NCBI RefSeq assembly: GCF_025961225.1
Contig: NZ_JAOQNG010000007.1
Span: 694,501-758,500 of the forward strand
Reading direction: 5' to 3'
Source: Azospirillum canadense
GTDB lineage: Bacteria > Pseudomonadota > Alphaproteobacteria > Azospirillales > Azospirillaceae
DNA: 64,000 bases
In this document: piece by piece, positions 9,190-17,217 of the stretch
How positions within the stretch are numbered: the stretch's first letter is position 1
Layout of the letters: every line of letters begins with the position of its first letter
The notes under the pieces: generated by a model
The model's database searches: none
The model's input: only the letters and a program-made list of their open reading frames with translations
What the model was told of the DNA's origin: nothing
Program-made: the position numbers and the translations under genes

Positions 9190-10789
9190 CCACCGGTTCC
9201 TCCGACGCCTGTGGACCGCCGTCCGCGCCGAACGGCCAGCGCTGCTCCGTCTTGCCCTGCTCGCACTCCCCATGCAGGCGTCGGCGCTGGCGCTGCCGCT
9301 GCTCACCGGCCTCGTCGCCGACCGCGTGGTGCCGGCGGGCGACCGCGCGCTGCTGGCCCTGGTGTGCGCGGGTGTCGCCCTGGTCGCCGTACAACGGGCG
9401 GCGCTCGACGCCCTGCGCGCCGCGGTCCTGCGCGACCTGGAGGCACGGCTGAAGGGCGCCGTGCTGCGCGACGTCTTCGCCCGCCTGATGGCGGCGCCGC
9501 TGAGCAGCCTGCGCGGATCCACCGTCGGTGCGACGTCGCAGGCTCTGGCCTCGGCCGAGCATATCGCCGGCCTGACCGCACGCGTCGTCCTGGTTCCCGC
9601 CCTGGACGCGCTGGTGGCCCTAGCCGCCGTGGCCGGGCTGGTCTGCGTGCAGCCGGCCTTCGCGCCCGGGCTGGCGCTGTGGACGCTGGCCGTCGCCACC
9701 CTGAGCTGGCCGCTGGCGCGCCGCCACGCGGCGCTGGAACGCGTGGAGCTGGAGGCGTCGGCGCGACACCGTGGCCGGCTCTACGAACTCCTTCGCGGCG
9801 CGCCGACCCTGCTGTCGGCCGGACGCGGTGAGGCCGGACTGGGCCGCTGGCGCTTCGCCTTCACCGCGCACCAGGGCGCCGCGCTGGAACGGTTGCGCGC
9901 CGGACTGTGGCTCGACCTGCTGTTCGACGGGGCGCATCAGGCGGCGCGCGTGGGCGTCCTGGCTGGGGGAGCCCTGCTCGCGGCCGACGGCCGCCTCAGC
10001 GTCGGCGCGGTGCTGAGCGCCCTTCTGCTCGTCGAGGCGCTGATCCCGCCGACCCTGGCGATCGTCCGCACCGCTCTCGTCCTGCTGAGCAGCGCGCCGT
10101 ATATGGAGCGCGTTTCCGCCGCGGTGGACGGCGTCGTTCCCGATCCCGAACCTGTGCCGGTAGCGCCGGCCGTCCGACGCGTCGCAACGGACCATCCCGC
10201 CATAGCCGTGCGCGACGCGTGGTACCGCTACGATCCCGAGGCGGCCTGGACGATCGCCGATCAGACTCTGCTGGTTCGGTGTGGGGAGGTCGCCCGGCTG
10301 GACGGTCCATCGGGCAGTGGCAAGACCACGCTGCTCCGCCTCATCGCCGGGCTGGCGAGGCCGGAGCGTGGCTCCGTGTCCGTCCTCGGCATGGATGCAC
10401 GGGATGGCCGGCGGCAGGTGCTCTACCTGCCGCAGTCCTTTCAACTGTTCGGCGGCACCATCGCGGAGAGTCTGGCGCTGCTCTCCCAAGCCGATCCGGC
10501 CAGGCTGTCGGAGGCCGCCGAACGGACGGGCCTCGCCGGCTGGCTCCGCGCCCTGCCGATGGGCGCCGACACGCCCCTGCCGCCCGGCGCCGGAACGCTT
10601 TCCGGTGGGCAGCGCCAGCTTCTGGCCCTGACGGCGGCGGTCGCCTCGAACCGACCGGTGGTCCTGCTGGACGAAACGATGGCCAACATGGATCCGGCGC
10701 TCCGCGACCGGCTGGATGGCCGCGGGCTGTTCGCCGGCCGCACGGTGGTGCTGGTGGAACATCCTTCCTCGCTCGCCCTGCCCGGATGA
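9170..10789 (+). CDS. Second ABC exporter (TMD-NBD) of the RiPP cluster
   Basis: A 539-residue half transporter. The ATG at 9170 has GGAGG nine bases upstream and overlaps the C39 exporter gene by 20 bp. The transmembrane part covers about residues 20-310. The NBD has GPSGSGKTT (Walker A), LSGGQRQ (signature), VVLLDETMANMD (Walker B) and LVEHPSS (H-loop). There is no peptidase domain. It could form a heterodimer with the upstream exporter or act in immunity. It ends abruptly at a TGA shortly after the H-loop. Downstream codons in the same frame read TGYGVLRVHASATAS before the next stop, which looks like the usual NBD tail, so the TGA may be a recent change. Confidence 0.85.
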   Translation: MQARFPDHRFLRRLWTAVRAERPALLRLALLALPMQASALALPLLTGLVADRVVPAGDRALLALVCAGVALVAVQRAALDALRAAVLRDLEARLKGAVLRDVFARLMAAPLSSLRGSTVGATSQALASAEHIAGLTARVVLVPALDALVALAAVAGLVCVQPAFAPGLALWTLAVATLSWPLARRHAALERVELEASARHRGRLYELLRGAPTLLSAGRGEAGLGRWRFAFTAHQGAALERLRAGLWLDLLFDGAHQAARVGVLAGGALLAADGRLSVGAVLSALLLVEALIPPTLAIVRTALVLLSSAPYMERVSAAVDGVVPDPEPVPVAPAVRRVATDHPAIAVRDAWYRYDPEAAWTIADQTLLVRCGEVARLDGPSGSGKTTLLRLIAGLARPERGSVSVLGMDARDGRRQVLYLPQSFQLFGGTIAESLALLSQADPARLSEAAERTGLAGWLRALPMGADTPLPPGAGTLSGGQRQLLALTAAVASNRPVVLLDETMANMDPALRDRLDGRGLFAGRTVVLVEHPSSLALPG

Positions 10790-11239
10790 ACCGGCTACGG
10801 CGTGCTGCGCGTGCACGCATCGGCCACCGCAAGCTAACGGTGCCGGCGCGAGATCGGGCATCGTCCAGGTTCCGTCCGCATTCGCGGCGGCCCGATCGAT
10901 GAAGTGTGCAACGGTCAAAGCGGTTGCCGACCATCGCTACGGCCCGAAGGCTCCTCGTTACCTCAACACCCTAATCGCAAAACGCACCGATGAACCGACG
11001 TCAGCGGCAACCTGAATACAATTTCCGGGAATCCCGGCCCGTTCCAAAGGAGAGATACTTCCTCTCTTGTATAGGCCCCAACATTGATCTGGCCGATCAT
11101 CGGGATAGCAGATTGTGACGCGACGGATGATAGATTTCACCTTATGGATAGAGCCGCTTTCGGCACGTCGACAGGATGACTGTTGCTGGGCAACCTAACC
11201 ACCTGTGGAACAAGGGCAAAAAGGGATTGATGCGCCCGG
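10790..11239 (+). other. Gene-free region after the RiPP cluster
   Basis: No supported gene. The first 48 bases continue the exporter frame after its TGA and look like former coding sequence. A short GAGAG/CTCTC inverted repeat occurs near 11053-11069. The composition is less GC-rich than the flanking genes, as expected of an intergenic region. A hairpin terminator candidate follows at 11240. Confidence 0.4.
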
Positions 11240-11263
11240 AAAATGATCGTTTCGATCGTTTTT
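11240..11263. terminator. A-tract/T-tract hairpin, possible bidirectional terminator
   Basis: The sequence AAAATGATCG TTT CGATCGTTTT T can fold into a ten-pair stem (one G-T wobble) with a TTT loop, an upstream A run and a downstream T run. It lies between the RiPP cluster and the caspase-like gene. The stem is rather AT-rich for a strong terminator. Confidence 0.45.
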
Positions 11264-11414
11264 CGGCCGTTATGTCAGGAAGATCAATGCCTTAGCATTG
11301 ATCGACAGTGACGTATCGGTGATGTCTTCTGATGCCGTCGGCATGATCCCGTTGCTTTCATCCTCGCCACTTGATGGCGGTCACGGGTTCGATCGCGGAC
11401 TTTGGAGATGCCTC

Positions 11415-13748
11415 ATGTCTGTCTGTCGCTCCTGTCTTCTCCTCCTTCTCCTGCTCGCGGGCTCGATATCCGTGGCCCATGCCGAAAAGCGCATCGCGCT
11501 GGTCGTCGGCATCAGCAACTACCGCCACATCCCACCCTTGGCGAACACGGCCAACGACGCGCGAGATATGGCAACGATGCTGCGCGAGACCGGCTTCGAG
11601 CTGATCGGAGGTGGTCCTCAACTTGATCCCGACAAGGCCGGCCTGGAAAACCTCATTCGGGACTTCGGCCGTCGCCTCAGCGGGGACACCGTCGGCCTGT
11701 TCTATTATTCCGGGCACGGCGTCCAGATGAACGGTTCCAACTACCTGGTGCCGAGCCAAGCCAACGTGAGCAGCGTCGCGGATGTCAAATACGAGTTGGT
11801 CGACGCCACCTACGTGCTCGACGAGATGTCCGGGGCCGGCAACCGCCTCAACATCGTCATTCTGGATGCCTGCCGGAACAATCCCTTCTCTGGCCGGAAC
11901 CTGCGCGGGGTTGCGCCGGGGTTGAGCCAAGTCACGGCGCCGGCCGGCACGGTGATCGGCTACGCCACCCAGCCCGGCAATGTTGCCTATGACGGCGAGG
12001 GCATTCACAGCCCTTATTCGGAGGCCCTGCTGGAGGCGATGAGCCTGCCCGGCCTGGACATCTTCCGGATGTTCAACACGGTCGGCCTTAAGGTGAAGAC
12101 GGCCACCGGCGGTCGACAGCAGCCATGGTTGGCGGTCTCTCCCATCGAAGGCAGCTTCGAATTCGTGCCGCGCGAGGCCGAGGTGTCGGCGGAGCCGGCT
12201 GCGCCGCCGCCGACCGTCAACGCCGCAGTCTCCGGCCCGGAGCCGGACCGGCCGTTGGCGGTGTCCCCGGGGCCTCCCGCAACAGCGTCTCCCGTCACGT
12301 CGCCAGCCGCGACAGCGAAGGCGATGACAATGGACATCTGCCCCGACACCTTCACGGCGTTTCGCGGCACGACGGCGCCGCTGAACTGCGGTTGTTCGCC
12401 GGACGCGCTCCGGGCTTCGAGCAACGTCTACGGCAGCGATGTCTACGCCGACGTCTCGCCGATCTGCCGCGCCGCGCTCCACGCCGGGGCAGTCGGGAAG
12501 CAGGGCGGCGAGATCATCGTCACGCCGCGCGAGGAGCCGCCCTTTTATCCCGGCGTCACGCGCAACGGCATCACCTCGCAATCCGACCGCAGCAAATGGG
12601 GCGGCGCCTTCAGCGTCGCCAGTTCGATACGGCCGCCCAAGACACCCGAGGCCTGGACGCCGGCCGGCATGCGGATGGACATCTGCCCCGACGCCTTCAC
12701 GGCGTTCCGCGGCACGACGGCGCCGCTGAGATGCGGTTGCTCGCCGGACGCGCTCCGGGTTTCGAGCAACGTCTACGGCAGCGACGTCTACGCCGACGTC
12801 TCGCCGATTTGCCGCGCCGCGCTCCACGCCGGGGCGGTCGGGAAGCAGGGCGGCGAGATCATCGTCACGCCGCGCGAGGAGCCGCCCTTTTATCCCGGCG
12901 TCACGCGCAACGGCATCACCTCGCAATCCGACCGCAGCAAATGGGGCGGCGCCTTCAGCGTCGCCAGTTCGATACGGCCGCCCAAGACACCCGAGGCCTG
13001 GACGCCGGCCGGCATGCGGATGGACATCTGCCCCGACGCCTTCACGGCGTTCCGCGGCACGACGGCGCCGCTGAATTGCGGATGCTCGCCGGACGCGCTC
13101 CGGGTTTCGAGCAACGTCTACGGCAGTGATGTCTACGCCGACGTCTCGCCGATCTGCCGCGCCGCGCTACACGCCGGGGCGGTCGGGAAGCAGGGTGGCG
13201 AGATCATCGTCACGCCGCGCGAGGAGCCGCCCCTTTATCCCGGCGTCACGCGCAACGGCATCACCTCGCAATCCGATCGCAGCAAGTGGGGCGGCGCCTT
13301 CAGCGTCGCTGGGCTGAACCCGCCGGCAACACCGCCCACGGCGCCTCAGGACCTGCTCGACAAAGCCGGACGTCCCGTTCAGGCCCCGATCGCGGAAACG
13401 CTGAAGAAAACCGGGCACGTGCAGATGTACATCAATTTCGTCACTGATTCCGCCGACCTCCAGCCAAACGCGGAGCCGGTGCTTCGCGATCTGCTGAAGG
13501 CTTTGCGTGGCGATCCCGGCCTTCGGCTTGAGCTGGTGGGGCATACCGATGCAACGGGGACGGCCGGGCACAATCAGGATCTGTCCGAGCGGCGCGCCCT
13601 GACGGTTTTCACCTGGTTGGCCCGAAACGGAATCGAGCGGGATCGCCTCAAGGCGAGTGGGCACGGCCGCATGGAGCCGATTGCGGACAATGAAACCGCG
13701 CAGGGGCGCGCGCTCAATCGGCGGGTCGAAGCCAAAGCCCTCGATTGA
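11415..13748 (+). CDS. Secreted caspase-like protein with three LCCL domains and an OmpA domain
   Basis: A 777-residue protein. The ATG at 11415 (GGAG eight bases upstream) gives a signal peptide, MSVCRSCLLLLLLLAGS followed by AHA; an upstream in-frame start at 11298 would bury it. Residues 24-250 are a peptidase C14 domain: VVGISNYRHIP, His101 in YYSGHG and Cys153 in ILDACRNNPF. After a Pro/Ala linker come three repeats of 115 residues (from 306, 421 and 536) resembling LCCL domains, with PICRAALHAGAVG, NGITSQSD and WGGAFSV. Residues 665-777 are OmpA-like (LVGHTDATG, NRRVEAK) and should bind peptidoglycan. The product is therefore probably periplasmic, anchored to the cell wall. The gene stands alone. 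Target and trigger are unknown. Confidence 0.88.
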   Translation: MSVCRSCLLLLLLLAGSISVAHAEKRIALVVGISNYRHIPPLANTANDARDMATMLRETGFELIGGGPQLDPDKAGLENLIRDFGRRLSGDTVGLFYYSGHGVQMNGSNYLVPSQANVSSVADVKYELVDATYVLDEMSGAGNRLNIVILDACRNNPFSGRNLRGVAPGLSQVTAPAGTVIGYATQPGNVAYDGEGIHSPYSEALLEAMSLPGLDIFRMFNTVGLKVKTATGGRQQPWLAVSPIEGSFEFVPREAEVSAEPAAPPPTVNAAVSGPEPDRPLAVSPGPPATASPVTSPAATAKAMTMDICPDTFTAFRGTTAPLNCGCSPDALRASSNVYGSDVYADVSPICRAALHAGAVGKQGGEIIVTPREEPPFYPGVTRNGITSQSDRSKWGGAFSVASSIRPPKTPEAWTPAGMRMDICPDAFTAFRGTTAPLRCGCSPDALRVSSNVYGSDVYADVSPICRAALHAGAVGKQGGEIIVTPREEPPFYPGVTRNGITSQSDRSKWGGAFSVASSIRPPKTPEAWTPAGMRMDICPDAFTAFRGTTAPLNCGCSPDALRVSSNVYGSDVYADVSPICRAALHAGAVGKQGGEIIVTPREEPPLYPGVTRNGITSQSDRSKWGGAFSVAGLNPPATPPTAPQDLLDKAGRPVQAPIAETLKKTGHVQMYINFVTDSADLQPNAEPVLRDLLKALRGDPGLRLELVGHTDATGTAGHNQDLSERRALTVFTWLARNGIERDRLKASGHGRMEPIADNETAQGRALNRRVEAKALD
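12330..13311 (+). repeat. Three tandem 345-bp units encoding LCCL domains
   Basis: Units start at 12330, 12675 and 13020, each with ATGGACATCTGCCCCGAC. Units 1 and 2 are 345 bp; unit 3 stops being similar after about 292 bp, where the OmpA linker begins. Units differ at only a few positions by eye, so the duplication is recent or homogenised by recombination. The period is a multiple of three, so copy-number change would preserve the frame. Confidence 0.9.
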
Positions 13749-14196
13749 AGCTCGGGTTGTCACACCGACGGCACTCGAACCGTTCCGGTCTGCTCCCCGG
13801 ATTTCCACAGCCGCAGGGGATTGCAACAACCGCAATGGAAGTGATCAAGCGCCGTCGGTTTCGAATTCGAACCCTCAATATCACTCGACGACAAGGGAGC
13901 CCCTGCCATGGAACGTTCCGTCGGGTCGGCGTAGGGGCGGCGCCTGTTCACACCGGAGGGCCAGGGCTGTTCAGCGCTCCGTATGATGGGCGTGAGACAG
14001 CAGGCGCAGGAGGCGAAGCCGCCCGCACCGCGGCGCCAGCGCTGGCACACCTAATCCCTTCCTCCACGCACAAAGCTTGGGTGGTGACGACGCCCGGGGC
14101 CTGGCCTCGATTTGAGTCGGCCGCACCACCGCCTGGGAGAGCGCCAAGCCGATTGTCGCCGAGGGCTCGATCATCGACTGGACCACGAGGAGCGAC
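13749..14196 (+). other. Gene-free region
   Basis: About 450 bp between the caspase-like gene and the small gene at 14197. Short open frames occur on both strands but have no recognisable product. A stretch near 13855-13880 (GGTTTCGAATTCGAACCC) recalls a tRNA T-arm, but no cloverleaf could be built around it. Confidence 0.4.
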
Positions 14197-14511
14197 ATGA
14201 CCATCATCGCCCGCGAACTGGCGTTGCGCGCCTACGAAGATCTCGTTGAAAGCATCGCCGGCATCCAGCAGCGCATCGTAATGCGCAAAATGCTGGAGGC
14301 TGAATTCGGCGACGCCGCGCTCGACCCGCATCCGGTCTTCCGTCCTCCGACCGGCGCGCTCGTCCGCGCGTCCGAACAGCGCCGCCTCGCCGAGGCGTCC
14401 GACCGCGAGGACCTGGAGCGCTTGACCGCGATGGCCCGCGAGTTGGAGCCACATCTGGAGGCGGCGCGCGACGCCGATCTCGTCGAGTTCATCGCCAGTT
14501 TGAAGCGTTGA
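14197..14511 (+). CDS. Small helical hypothetical protein
   Basis: A 104-residue, charged, probably all-helical protein (MTIIARELALRAYEDLVES, then ELEPHLEAARDADLVEFIAS), with GAGGAG seven bases before the ATG. No family recognised. It converges with the Imm50-like gene on the other strand, separated by 18 bp. The strong ribosome binding site and amphipathic pattern support a real gene. Confidence 0.6.
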   Translation: MTIIARELALRAYEDLVESIAGIQQRIVMRKMLEAEFGDAALDPHPVFRPPTGALVRASEQRRLAEASDREDLERLTAMARELEPHLEAARDADLVEFIASLKR

Positions 14512-14529
14512 AGGGCGTTCGATTGGCAT

Positions 14530-14973
14530 TCATGGAAAGTTGATTGCCGAACCAATGCTCTTGCTGTGCTCAGATACCCGCTCCACCCGCAAAACCTCAC
14601 ACGTCGCGCGGAGCTGGCAAGCCGGTCCGGAAAAACAAAGCGCCAAAGCCTGATGGGTTTCGGAGGTCCAGGCCCCCGTCAGCTCGCCGGGCACCTCCCA
14701 GCCGAACCCCTGCACGTCGATGCTCGACACGCGCCAGGCGGCGAGGACGAACTGCGTCACACACACCCCCTTCTGCCACCGCTTCGGAGGAGAGGAAGGA
14801 ACAATCGGAATGTCGAAGCGAAGGCGCAGCACCGGACCTTCCCGGTCTATGTTGATCTCGTGGAGATCGACCCGCGCAAAGGTCTCAAAGGACGTCATAT
14901 CCGTGAAGAGCGACCGCACGGCGTGCGGGTGGGCAAGCACGTCTACCCAGTTCATCCAAGACAGCGACGTCAT
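14530..14973 (-). CDS. Imm50-family immunity protein
   Basis: A 147-residue protein. The start at 14973 has GAGG eight bases upstream. The pattern resembles immunity protein 50: SLSWMNWVDVLAHPHAV at the N-terminus, then VDLHEINIDREGPVLRLRFDI, a P..P..W segment (SSPPKRWQKG) and a beta-rich second half (VSSIDVQGFG). Imm50 proteins neutralise toxins of contact-dependent or secreted polymorphic systems. No toxin gene is adjacent, so it would be an orphan immunity gene guarding against toxins from relatives. The family assignment is by pattern, without a search. Confidence 0.65.
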   Translation of the reverse strand: MTSLSWMNWVDVLAHPHAVRSLFTDMTSFETFARVDLHEINIDREGPVLRLRFDIPIVPSSPPKRWQKGVCVTQFVLAAWRVSSIDVQGFGWEVPGELTGAWTSETHQALALCFSGPACQLRATCEVLRVERVSEHSKSIGSAINFP

Positions 14974-15223
14974 GGCCGTCCTCGGAGGGCTTCGATGGCC
15001 TCGCGCCGCAGAATACGGCCGATCGGATCTTGGCGCCACCGAGCAAAGGGAGGAGGACTGATGCTGCCAGCCCACGCCCCGATCCAAGCTCTGATCTGGT
15101 CCATGAAGGCGTGGTGCAGCGTGCCCGCTCTCCGCGTCGGCCACATCCCCATAAAACCGGTTGCCGCACACCGCCAAAGGGCGATGCCTGTTGTGCCTGA
15201 CCACTCAATCTCGGATGCGCGCC

Positions 15224-15562
15224 ATGCCTCACCCCCGCCGTGTTGTCACGATGCCGCTCGATCAGCTGTGGGAAGACGATGGCAACGGTTTCGGACATCG
15301 CATACGCACCCTTGAGCCCGACGATATCAAATCCATGCTGCGCGAAGGGCCCTTCCGCTTCGTCGAAGCATCAGCTGGCCTTCCTTTGCGCTGGACCCCA
15401 ATTGCCGCTTGCTTCATGCACTGGCGGAAAGTGCGGCCGAATGTGGTGACGAGGAAAACCATGTTGTCTCTCGACGAACTCCCGGGCGCGTATGCCTATT
15501 TTGCATCGGAGTGGCGAGGCCGGGATGAAGAAAGGATCGTGCTTCTTGAAATGTCTCATTAG
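15224..15562 (+). CDS. Hypothetical protein in immunity-gene cluster
   Basis: A product of about 112 residues if the ATG at 15224 is used, or 103 from 15251. Neither has a clear ribosome binding site. It contains MPLDQLWEDDGNGF, LEPDDIKSMLREGPFRFV and a C-terminal EERIVLLEMSH, which looks like a small alpha/beta protein. No family recognised. Its position between Imm50-like and DUF6228 genes, and its size, suggest another immunity-type protein (inference). Confidence 0.55.
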   Translation: MPHPRRVVTMPLDQLWEDDGNGFGHRIRTLEPDDIKSMLREGPFRFVEASAGLPLRWTPIAACFMHWRKVRPNVVTRKTMLSLDELPGAYAYFASEWRGRDEERIVLLEMSH

Positions 15563-15670
15563 GTCCGCCGGCCACTCATCGATCTCTCAGGGCCGTCGAA
15601 ACGGCGAATCCCGTTGAAGGCCGATCCTATGCTGGACAAGCCCAAAGAAGCGAACCGAGAGGATTGAACG

Positions 15671-16072
15671 ATGTTTTCCATACGCTCATCAGAGTCGGGC
15701 CGTGAGATCAGTTTCAGCAACTGGAGCGGCGAGCGCTTCCATGTCGAACTTAAGGGTGATTTGGTTTCGGCTTCGACCGAGGTGTGGATGTATGCCGATG
15801 CTGATGCCGATGGGTTAAGCGGCTTCTTTGAAGAACTTGGCGGGTGCGACAAGCCCTGGCAAGGACAGCGGTCCTGGGCCTCCATCGAGAGAGACTTTTG
15901 TATCGCCGCGTCCTGCACGTCCTTAGGCAACGTGACATTCGAGGTCGGGTTGAGAGGCCAGCAAAGCGCGCCTGAGGAGTGGCGCGTTTCGGTTGGGCTG
16001 GTTGTCGAATTTGGGCAGTTGGCCCAGATCGCGAGGAGGGCGAAAACATTCTTCCATGGCCCAGGCATATGA
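15671..16072 (+). CDS. DUF6228-family protein, immunity-like
   Basis: A 133-residue protein with GAGAGG upstream. The layout fits DUF6228: FSNWSGERFHVELKGDLV at the N-terminus, a central LSGFFEELGG and WQGQRSWASIERDF, a strand TFEVGLRGQQ, and the C-terminal VSVGLVVEFGQLAQIARRA. DUF6228 proteins are small, beta-rich and often near polymorphic toxin or immunity genes. The gene is the third of a run of small unrelated proteins (14530-16072). Confidence 0.65.
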   Translation: MFSIRSSESGREISFSNWSGERFHVELKGDLVSASTEVWMYADADADGLSGFFEELGGCDKPWQGQRSWASIERDFCIAASCTSLGNVTFEVGLRGQQSAPEEWRVSVGLVVEFGQLAQIARRAKTFFHGPGI

Positions 16073-16334
16073 TGGGCCGAGGCCGCCGGATCGTGCCGTT
16101 TGCCCGTGTGCCACCGTGCGGCTTCCTGCGTCACTGCCCAGCTGCACGCGTAACGGTCCGTCAGGGTCGGCGCACTTCAGCTGACGTTCCCGGCGGCCGA
16201 CTGCACGGGAGTGTTGGTCGATGCCGCGGCATCCGTTAAGCCGAAGTGTGACAGCGTGTGGCGCGGTTCACAGCCTATGCGCCCGGTGAGGAGCAGATAG
16301 GGGATGTTCGCTTTCCCGACCCACGGAGGCGTGT

Positions 16335-16814
16335 ATGCCCCTCAAGCAGATCCTGTTCCGTTTCGATGGGCGGCTGGCTCGCCTGCCGTACTTCCTCTAC
16401 TATCACCTCGCCGGAATCATCGCTGGCGGCGCCATGCTGGCCGGCATGCTTCCCGCCTTCCTCCTCAGCAACCTCGTGGATTCGCCAGAGGTGATTGGCG
16501 TCGTTGCTGTCATCGGTGCATTCCCCGGGATAGTCTTGAACTTCTGGATGCTCGCGGCCATCGTGGTGAAGCGACTGCACGACCTTAACCGATGTGGCTG
16601 GCATCTCCTGTGGATGTGCGCCTTGGCTTTCGCCGGTGGCCTTCTCCTGGAGGTCGCCCCCGCGCTCGGGACAATCGCCACCATTGTGGCGACGTTCGCC
16701 TTCTTGTGGCTCCTGTTTGCCCCGGGCAACCGGACGGACAATGGCTACGGGTCACCCCCTGGCACCCGCACACCTGCCGCCCCCGACAGCCAAGGCGCGG
16801 TCATGCGCGTGTGA
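16335..16814 (+). CDS. DUF805-family inner-membrane protein
   Basis: A 159-residue membrane protein with an N-terminal FDGRLARLPYFLYYH motif, about four hydrophobic segments, VKRLHDLNRCGWH between helices 2 and 3, and a C-terminal PGNRTDNGYGSPP. These are the signature blocks of DUF805 (YhaH-like) proteins, whose function is unknown. A weak GGAGG lies upstream. The gene is separated from the immunity cluster by about 260 bp of non-coding sequence. Confidence 0.85.
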   Translation: MPLKQILFRFDGRLARLPYFLYYHLAGIIAGGAMLAGMLPAFLLSNLVDSPEVIGVVAVIGAFPGIVLNFWMLAAIVVKRLHDLNRCGWHLLWMCALAFAGGLLLEVAPALGTIATIVATFAFLWLLFAPGNRTDNGYGSPPGTRTPAAPDSQGAVMRV

Positions 16815-16905
16815 ACGATGGCTCCAAGGCGCGGCTTTCAGAACCCTCTGAAGCCCATCGCCAGAGGGGATCGAGTGCCCGCCCTCCGGTTTTCGTGTCT
16901 TTGGC

Positions 16906-17213
16906 TTGGAGGTGGGCATGGGGCCGAAGGCGGCGGGGCTGGTCGCGGAGCTTATCGACCGGATCGCGAGGCGGGCACCGGGTCCGGGTCGCCCGCCCGT
17001 TCCGACGCTCGCGGTGGTCGAGGCGTTGCGCTTCTTCGTGCGGGAAGGCGTCCAGTGGTGCGCGTTGTGGCCGGCACCGGGCCGCGCTTCTGGAGCGGTC
17101 CTGCGCCGCCGGTTCAACGGTTGGCACGCCATGGCGCTGCTGCGCCGCATGCAGGCCATCCCGGTCCGCACGGCCCGCTCGGGGCCGCAGGTCGGTGTGT
17201 GGGATGTTGTCCT
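16906..17213 (+). pseudogene. IS5-family transposase N-terminal fragment
   Basis: The frame reads LVAELIDRIARRAPGPGRPP, VEALRFFVREGVQWCALW, GRASGAVLRRRFNGWHAMAL and LLRRMQAIPVRTARSGPQ, the start of an IS5-type transposase. It then runs into unrelated sequence at about 17214. The catalytic DDE part is missing. The breakpoint is also where the oppositely oriented TPP-enzyme gene loses its C-terminus. The missing end may be of the same type as the C-terminal fragment at 41640. Confidence 0.65.
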
Positions 17214-17217
17214 CGAC

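Noticed and set aside
7015..9699. An 894-codon minus-strand frame opposite the C39 exporter
   Set aside because: Rich in Arg/Gln/Ala without any domain; the plus strand has a complete peptidase, TMD and NBD.
11085..11105. FNR-like half sites TTGAT and ATCA upstream of the caspase-like gene
   Set aside because: The spacing is seven bases rather than four, so it is not an anaerobox.
12330..13311. Possible CRISPR-like repeat array
   Set aside because: Units are 345 bp, directly adjacent and coding for a domain; there are no short repeats with unique spacers.
13840..13900. tRNA-like T-arm sequence GGTTTCGAATTCGAACCC
   Set aside because: No acceptor, D or anticodon stems with correct spacing could be found; the sequence is just a local palindrome.
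14530..15204. Long form of the Imm50-like protein starting at 15204
   Set aside because: The extra 77 residues are low-complexity and lack homology; the start at 14973 has a ribosome binding site and begins right at the family motif.
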